Positions 6,650-9,835 of a stretch of DNA of 9,835 nt are shown here, piece by piece. The notes below the pieces were generated by a model. That model saw nothing but the letters and a program-made list of their open reading frames with translations. It had not been told where the DNA came from and ran no database searches. Source of the DNA: Dechloromonas sp. (GTDB taxonomy: Bacteria; Pseudomonadota; Gammaproteobacteria; Burkholderiales; Rhodocyclaceae); contig JAFLDQ010000133.1 in the NCBI GenBank assembly GCA_017302355.1, positions 1-9,835 on the forward strand. The letters run 5' to 3'. The position numbers and the translations under genes were made by a program. Within the stretch, counting starts at the first letter, position 1. The number at the start of each line of letters is the position of its first letter.

Positions 6650-6949
6650 TCAATCCTTCGGTAAAGCGTTTGCCATTGCGATAGCGCGCTTGATGTCACG
6701 TTTCTGGGTTGATTTATCGCCGCCCAACAACAACAGATAAACCACCGTGCCACGGCGGGTGAAATAGAGGCGGTAGCCGGGTCCATAGTGGACTCGCATC
6801 TCGGAAACGCCATCTCCCACCAGCTTGCAATCCCCAAAATTGCCGCGTGCCGCGCGATCGAGGCGCAAGGCAATTTGGGCTTTTCCCATCGGGTCCTTCA
6901 ACCCAATCAGCCAATCATCAAATTCATCAGACTTCTGAAAGGTATTCAC
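6650..6949 (-). CDS. RelE-like toxin of HI1419 type (type II TA)
   Basis: A RelE/ParE-superfamily toxin of the addiction-module killer family (HI1419-like, COG3657 group), which probably acts as a translation-dependent mRNA interferase. Family marks are SDEFDDWLIGLKD, RGNFGDCKLVGDGVSEMRVHYGPGYRLYF and LLLLGGDKSTQKRDIKRA. The GTG at 6949 gives 99 residues, the usual length for the family, beginning at the first conserved strand. The frame is open upstream to a TTG at 6988 and has another GTG at 6955. None of the three has a strong Shine-Dalgarno sequence, so the exact start is uncertain. It lies 2 nt upstream of its antitoxin, and an IS1182 element begins about 60 nt upstream of it. All conserved blocks are present, so it looks functional. 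Confidence 0.9.
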   Translation of the reverse strand: MNTFQKSDEFDDWLIGLKDPMGKAQIALRLDRAARGNFGDCKLVGDGVSEMRVHYGPGYRLYFTRRGTVVYLLLLGGDKSTQKRDIKRAIAMANALPKD

Positions 6950-6956
6950 GGCCACA

Positions 6957-6984
6957 AGCGTACCCGATTGGATACACCTGTCAA
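6957..6984 (-). promoter_or_regulatory. Possible promoter of the toxin-antitoxin operon
   Basis: A perfect -35 hexamer TTGACA is present on the minus strand at 6984-6979, with a poor -10 match TACGCT at 6962-6957 (16-nt spacer). If real, transcription would begin almost at the GTG at 6949, giving a leaderless or nearly leaderless toxin message. The weak -10 box keeps confidence low. Confidence 0.28.
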
Positions 6985-7008
6985 CCAACTTGCTGCGACG
7001 AACTCAAA

Positions 7009-7027
7009 GAGCCCGTGAATTTTTCCC
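7009..7027 (+). repeat. Left terminal inverted repeat of the IS1182 element
   Basis: GAGCCCGTGAATTTTTCCC matches the reverse complement of 8683-8701 at 16 of 19 positions, including GAG at the tip and the GTGAAT and TTTCCC blocks. It lies at the 3' end of the transposase gene. Confidence 0.8.
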
Positions 7028-7149
7028 TCATGCCGAGCAATAGGGGCGCGAAGGATTGGTGAATCGCAGGGGGTTGCGAAATATGCCGTGCTCATCGGAT
7101 TTCCCGCTCTCAAGGGCTCATTGAGTGATTTTCGGGGTGATTTCTTCGT

Positions 7150-8613
7150 TCAGGCGCCCATCGGGCAGATTCTGGGCGAGTTTGTCCCTGTCCCCAACAA
7201 GTTTGGTGCCAGGGTGATCATCCGCATCAGGTTATGGGCTAGGGCGTGCAGGATGGCCACGGCCCGGACCTTCTTGAGGCCACGCACAGGCAGCAGGATC
7301 AGGTTGCGGTTGCGCGCCTGGGCATTGACGTACTCGGCGACCGCAGCGCGCTCCTGGTACAACGCCCGGGCTTCCTCGCTCCCCATCCGTTCCCGCCAAT
7401 CACCCGTCGCCTCGCTGTCGCCGGGCTTGCGTCGATGCGGATCCACCGCCGGGGGCGCCGACCCGGGGTCGCCCGGCTCCCGGGGGCCGCCCTCACTCCC
7501 GTCGTTCTCGTTCGCCTTCTCCGCCTTCTCCGCCTTGCTCTTGCGCGGGGTCTTCGGCTTGGGTACCGGGGCGATCACACGCGTCCGATCCGCGACCGCA
7601 TCGATCTGGTCATGCGCCGGAAACCCGCCATCGACCAGCCAGTTCTCCGGCGTCGTACCACAGCGCCTGGCAACCTGATCGACCATCGGCGCCATCTGCG
7701 CCATGTCGCTACCCGTGGTCACCACCTCAACGCCCACAACGATCCGGCTTTGCGTGTCGCTGCCAAATTCGATGTTGTAGGCCGGCCGGAAGCCGCCGTC
7801 CCCCATCTTCATGACCGTGGCTTCGGCGTCGGTGGTCGAGGCCCGCGCGTCTTCCGCAGCCTTGCCTTGCCGCTTTTTGATCTCGGCCAGTTCGGGCAGG
7901 CGCAGGAGCGCAGCAGCAATGCGCGCCTCACGCTCCCTCGCCGCGCGCTCCCGTGCCGCCTTGCCGCGCCGGTCTGCCACACCCGGATCGTCTTCTTCTT
8001 CCCGTTTGAGCGCGCCTACATGGGCGCGGGCCACTTCCGGGTAGCCCTTGAGCTTCTCTTCCCGTCGGAACGATGCAGCACCAGCGCTTGCGCGCACCCG
8101 CATGCCGTCTTGGGCGACGCTCTTGAGCTTGACCACGCCGGCCGCCATCAGGACGGCGATGTTCTCGCTCAGCAATCCGTCGAGCGCCGCTTCGTTCTGG
8201 CTGCGAAAGTCGGCAACACCGTGGTAATTCACCTGGACGCCGCCGCATATCCAGCGGTAGGCGTCGTGTTCCCGGGTCAGCCGTGCAATCCTGCGCGCGC
8301 TGCCGATACCTTCCAGCGTGGCATACAACCAGAGGGCGTAGAGAATCTCCGGGGCGATCGCGGGGCGTCCCGCGCCTCCTTCAACCGCCTTGATGTCAGC
8401 GTACAGGGCAGTCAGATCCTGCCCCAGGACAAAGCCCCACACGATCCGCGCACGGTGCCCTTCCGGCAGCAGCGATTCGAGATCGCTCGGCCGCAACTCG
8501 ATCTGCTTTCGGTTGGGGACAAGAACGCGAACGCGCCGTGGAGATTCCTGCCGCGCTTGCGCCTCAGAATGCTCGGGTTCCGGCAAGTCCTCGAAGAGCG
8601 GGATCGTGCTCAT
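7150..8613 (-). CDS. IS1182-family DDE transposase
   Basis: A 487-residue transposase that appears intact. The N-terminal region (VLVPNRKQIELRPSDLESLLPEGHRAR-type, then the LYALWLYATLEG and REHDAYRWICGGVQVNYH blocks) is characteristic of IS1182. The likely catalytic residues are D169 (AQDGMR), D328 (LVDGGF) and E427 (VAEYVN). A long charged, helical insert rich in E, R and A lies between the first two, and a Lys/Glu/Pro/Gly-rich low-complexity stretch (about residues 350-405) lies between the second and third. The start chosen is ATG at 8613 with AAGG 8 nt upstream; a GTG at 8622 would add three residues. It ends with TGA at 7150, inside the element. No frameshift or internal stop is present, so the element may still be mobile. 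Confidence 0.94.
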   Translation of the reverse strand: MSTIPLFEDLPEPEHSEAQARQESPRRVRVLVPNRKQIELRPSDLESLLPEGHRARIVWGFVLGQDLTALYADIKAVEGGAGRPAIAPEILYALWLYATLEGIGSARRIARLTREHDAYRWICGGVQVNYHGVADFRSQNEAALDGLLSENIAVLMAAGVVKLKSVAQDGMRVRASAGAASFRREEKLKGYPEVARAHVGALKREEEDDPGVADRRGKAARERAAREREARIAAALLRLPELAEIKKRQGKAAEDARASTTDAEATVMKMGDGGFRPAYNIEFGSDTQSRIVVGVEVVTTGSDMAQMAPMVDQVARRCGTTPENWLVDGGFPAHDQIDAVADRTRVIAPVPKPKTPRKSKAEKAEKANENDGSEGGPREPGDPGSAPPAVDPHRRKPGDSEATGDWRERMGSEEARALYQERAAVAEYVNAQARNRNLILLPVRGLKKVRAVAILHALAHNLMRMITLAPNLLGTGTNSPRICPMGA

Positions 8614-8682
8614 GTCGTGCACCTTGAATGAAACATGACATCCGCATTGTACGGGACGAAGGATGAAAACTCCAGGGGCAAG

Positions 8683-8701
8683 GGGAAATATTCACAGCCT
8701 C
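8683..8701 (-). repeat. Right terminal inverted repeat of the IS1182 element
   Basis: On the minus strand it reads GAGGCTGTGAATATTTCCC, matching the left repeat at 16 of 19 positions. It lies upstream of the transposase start and defines the right end of the element. Confidence 0.8.
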
Positions 8702-8727
8702 AAAGTCGATTCTGGACTTTCCCATCC

Positions 8728-8797
8728 CCTGCCTCACCTCCTGAGACACCGCTCAGTTCATCCTGTGTACGTCACCAACCCACAGGAGAACACCGTG
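8728..8797 (+). repeat. Leader repeat, copy A (hairpin plus Shine-Dalgarno module)
   Basis: This copy precedes the 222-residue gene. It shares with copy B (9447-9516) the blocks CTCAC, CCTGAGACACCG (12 of 12), CATCCTGT (8 of 8), TCACC and CAGGAGA. The shared blocks at both ends lie 719 nt apart, so the CTCAC-to-start-codon distance is 62 nt in both. The hairpin is degraded here: TGCCTCA can pair with TGAGACA across the same 5-nt loop with one mismatch. AGGAG sits 6 nt before the GTG start. Confidence 0.75.
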
Positions 8798-9463
8798 TCC
8801 GAGCAAATCCACCTCACCAGCCAAGACGACAGCTTGCGCTACCGCGTCATTGCACAACGCACGCTGAGCCAGGAAACTGTTAGCGTCACCATCAGCGTGA
8901 CCCTGCTGGTCAGCGCCAACCAGACCAATCAGGCGTCGTTGCAGCGCCTCGTCCGCGACGCGCTGACCCATTTCATTCCGAAATCGGAGTGGGTGTTTTC
9001 GACCCTGTACCGCGATGCCAACGCCGTCGTCGGCTATGAGCAGGTCAGCATCACGGCGTCGGCCCGCATCCCCAGCAGCCAGAACTACAACCTGCGCGAA
9101 CGCGCCCGCCTTGCCAGCCGTGAAGGTCTTACCCTGAGCCAGCCCAATGTGAACTACAACCTGCCGGTCAGTCAGGTCAATCGGGTCGTCCATGAACTAC
9201 GCGGCGAGATCGTTGCCAGCGTTCTGCGCGAGATCGAGGAGTTCGACCGTCAGACCGGGCGCAAGTGGCGAATCGGCGAGATCGAATTCGGTATCGGCAG
9301 CCGTAACGACGATCGCACCGCCAAGAGCGCCCAACGCAGTACCGGCTATGAAGACATGCTTGATCCCGATAGCGAGGGCCTGAGCGGCGCCGAGCGAATT
9401 TCTTTGGTTGCCGAGGTATGTCTGCGGGCAGTCAATCGGCCTGCGGGGTGTCTCACGCCCTGA
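8795..9463 (+). CDS. Uncharacterised protein, possibly SIMPL-like
   Basis: A 222-residue protein that I do not recognise with certainty. It has no signal peptide or membrane segment. Alternating hydrophobic strands (YRVIAQRTLSQETVSVTISVTLLV; YEQVSITASARI) and a late helix followed by a strand (VVHELRGEIVASVLREI, then WRIGEIEFGI) recall the SIMPL (DUF541) layout, but the match is by topology only. The C-terminal 40 or so residues, rich in R, D, S and G and ending in CLTP, look disordered. The start is a GTG with AGGAG 6 nt upstream; the frame stays open back into the IS to an ATG at 8663, which is rejected because it would place the start inside the element. A truncated deacetylase-like gene follows 50 nt later with the same leader, suggesting an operon or co-regulated pair. 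Confidence 0.8.
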   Translation: MSEQIHLTSQDDSLRYRVIAQRTLSQETVSVTISVTLLVSANQTNQASLQRLVRDALTHFIPKSEWVFSTLYRDANAVVGYEQVSITASARIPSSQNYNLRERARLASREGLTLSQPNVNYNLPVSQVNRVVHELRGEIVASVLREIEEFDRQTGRKWRIGEIEFGIGSRNDDRTAKSAQRSTGYEDMLDPDSEGLSGAERISLVAEVCLRAVNRPAGCLTP

Positions 9464-9516
9464 GACACCGTCTGTTGCATCCTGTTGATTCACCTCAATA
9501 TCAGGAGATCGACATG
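9447..9516 (+). repeat. Leader repeat, copy B (perfect hairpin plus Shine-Dalgarno module)
   Basis: This copy precedes the deacetylase-like gene. It opens with a perfect inverted repeat, GGTGTCTCA (9447-9455), loop CGCCC, TGAGACACC (9461-9469). The TGA of the right arm is the stop codon of the upstream gene. The rest matches copy A in the 12-mer, the 8-mer, TCACC and CAGGAGA, with AGGAG again 6 nt before the start codon. There is no T run after the stem, so it is not a standard intrinsic terminator. Confidence 0.78.
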
Positions 9517-9741
9517 AAATTAACCGTCTTTTACACCGACGCAATGGTCGCCGATGCGGCGAGTTTTTCCCCCAGCGCCAGCAAGCCCGCCGAAGTCTTG
9601 AAATCTTGGCAGGCGCTCGGCTATCCGCTGGAAATCATCTCCCCGGAACCGGTTTCAGCCAGCCAGTTGCACTTGGCCCACGATCCTGAGTTCGTCGATT
9701 TGCGCCGCCCCCGATTTTTCTGTACACGAATTTGGGGTTAA
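9514..9741 (+). pseudogene. Truncated class II histone deacetylase-like (acetoin utilisation family) gene
   Basis: The first 62 codons match the N terminus of bacterial histone deacetylase-like amidohydrolases: MKLTVFYTDAM, then a KPAEVLKSW segment, LGYPLEIISPEPVS, and LHLAHDPEFVD. Full-length members have about 300 or more residues and carry His/Asp zinc ligands later in the chain. Here the family pattern stops after FVD (about 9699), and the frame ends 14 codons later at TAA 9739-9741 in unrelated sequence. The 75-residue product therefore lacks the catalytic core and is almost certainly inactive. The start has AGGAG 6 nt upstream. The break could be a second mobile-element insertion or a deletion; the remainder of the gene, if it survives, lies beyond the window. 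Confidence 0.75.
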
Positions 9742-9748
9742 ATCGTGT
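9724..9748. repeat. Inverted repeat at the deacetylase break
   Basis: ACACGAATTT (9724-9733) and AAATCGTGT (9740-9748) form a near-perfect inverted repeat (one extra A in the left arm) around a 6-nt spacer. It lies 25-50 nt past the point where deacetylase homology ends. It could be an operator or promoter palindrome of the following frame, or part of an element end; there is not enough sequence to decide. Confidence 0.4.
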
Positions 9749-9767
9749 CTGAAGAAGGAGTCGTAAA

Positions 9768-9835
9768 ATGCTGAATCAATCGAATGTGGGTGGGGTTGCG
9801 CCGGGCTTGCCGGAAGGAGCGCGTAGCGCGACTGG
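9768..9835 (+). CDS. Start of an unidentified reading frame, cut by the window edge
   Basis: An ATG at 9768 is preceded by GAAGGAG 8 nt upstream, a good Shine-Dalgarno sequence. The frame is open for 22 codons to the edge and begins MLNQSNVGGVAPG. I do not recognise the protein. Because it starts about 70 nt beyond the point where the deacetylase gene breaks, it may be the first gene of whatever inserted there, for example a transposase. Confidence 0.4.
   Translation, partial: MLNQSNVGGVAPGLPEGARSAT

Larger units (their letters stand above)
7009..8701 (-). mobile_element. IS1182-family insertion sequence, apparently complete
   Basis: An element of about 1.69 kb with one transposase gene and matching imperfect terminal inverted repeats, in the size range of the IS1182 family. 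About 135 nt separate the left repeat from the transposase stop, and about 70 nt separate the transposase start from the right repeat; neither gap contains another gene. Just outside the proposed ends both flanks read AAA (7006-7008 and 8702-8704). A 7-mer CTCAAAG also occurs at both junctions (7003-7009 and 8699-8705), so the exact ends and target duplication are ambiguous by a few bases. The element separates the toxin-antitoxin pair from the hairpin-leader genes and faces the TA genes. Confidence 0.85.

Noticed and set aside
7246..8631. Plus-strand open frame of 461 codons opposite the transposase
   Set aside because: The minus-strand frame is a full IS1182 transposase with DDE residues; the plus frame is a shadow.
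8663..8794. ATG at 8663 as the start of the 222-residue gene
   Set aside because: It lies inside the right end of the IS. The GTG at 8795 has AGGAG at 6 nt and the same leader geometry as the next gene.
9447..9469. Perfect inverted repeat as a rho-independent terminator
   Set aside because: No T tract follows the stem, and a Shine-Dalgarno sequence and start codon follow within 45 nt.
8733..9516. Leader repeats as integron attC sites or a CRISPR fragment
   Set aside because: They lack the attC core-site consensus and pairing, no integrase is near, and two copies around a 660-nt gene do not make a CRISPR array.

Overview
This window looks like the chromosome of a high-GC betaproteobacterium, most likely of the Rhodocyclales or a close relative. 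That is inferred from gene order and protein sequence, since there is no rRNA here to confirm it. The left two thirds is a conserved housekeeping neighbourhood; the right third is accessory DNA with a toxin-antitoxin pair, an insertion sequence and a broken gene.

Left arm (1-2173, minus strand): a tightly packed, probably single transcriptional unit reads leftwards as arsR-type regulator, membrane-anchored rhodanese, grxC, secB, a secreted SH3-like protein and the 5' part of gpsA. Most junctions overlap by 4 nt or are separated by about 10 nt. The regulator carries two cysteines 66 residues apart (C35, C101). This is the spacing of persulfide-sensing BigR/SqrR proteins, and the next gene is a sulfurtransferase, so the top of the operon reads as a sulfur or redox control module.

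Centre (2264-6345, plus strand): a divergent unit with envC-like murein hydrolase activator, ctpA (S41 protease with PDZ domain), a small uncharacterised protein with an HMA-like pattern and a histidine-rich tail, and a moeB/thiF-type adenylyltransferase. The envC/ctpA and small-gene/moeB junctions are ATGA and GTGA overlaps. Cell separation and envelope proteolysis are therefore coupled in one transcript with a sulfur-carrier activating enzyme.

Right arm (6344-9835): a HI1419/HI1420-type toxin-antitoxin pair converges on moeB and ends in an intrinsic terminator. A complete IS1182-family element with 19-bp terminal inverted repeats (about 7009-8701) lies just upstream of the pair. Beyond it are two plus-strand genes: an unrecognised 222-residue protein with a SIMPL-like look, and the first 60 or so codons of a class II histone deacetylase-like gene that breaks off abruptly. 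Both are preceded by a matching leader about 65 nt long: a hairpin around a TGA, a shared 12-mer, a shared 8-mer, and an AGGAG exactly 6 nt before the start codon. This repeated leader and the persulfide-sensor context are the most interesting signals. No clearly new defence or biosynthetic system is visible.
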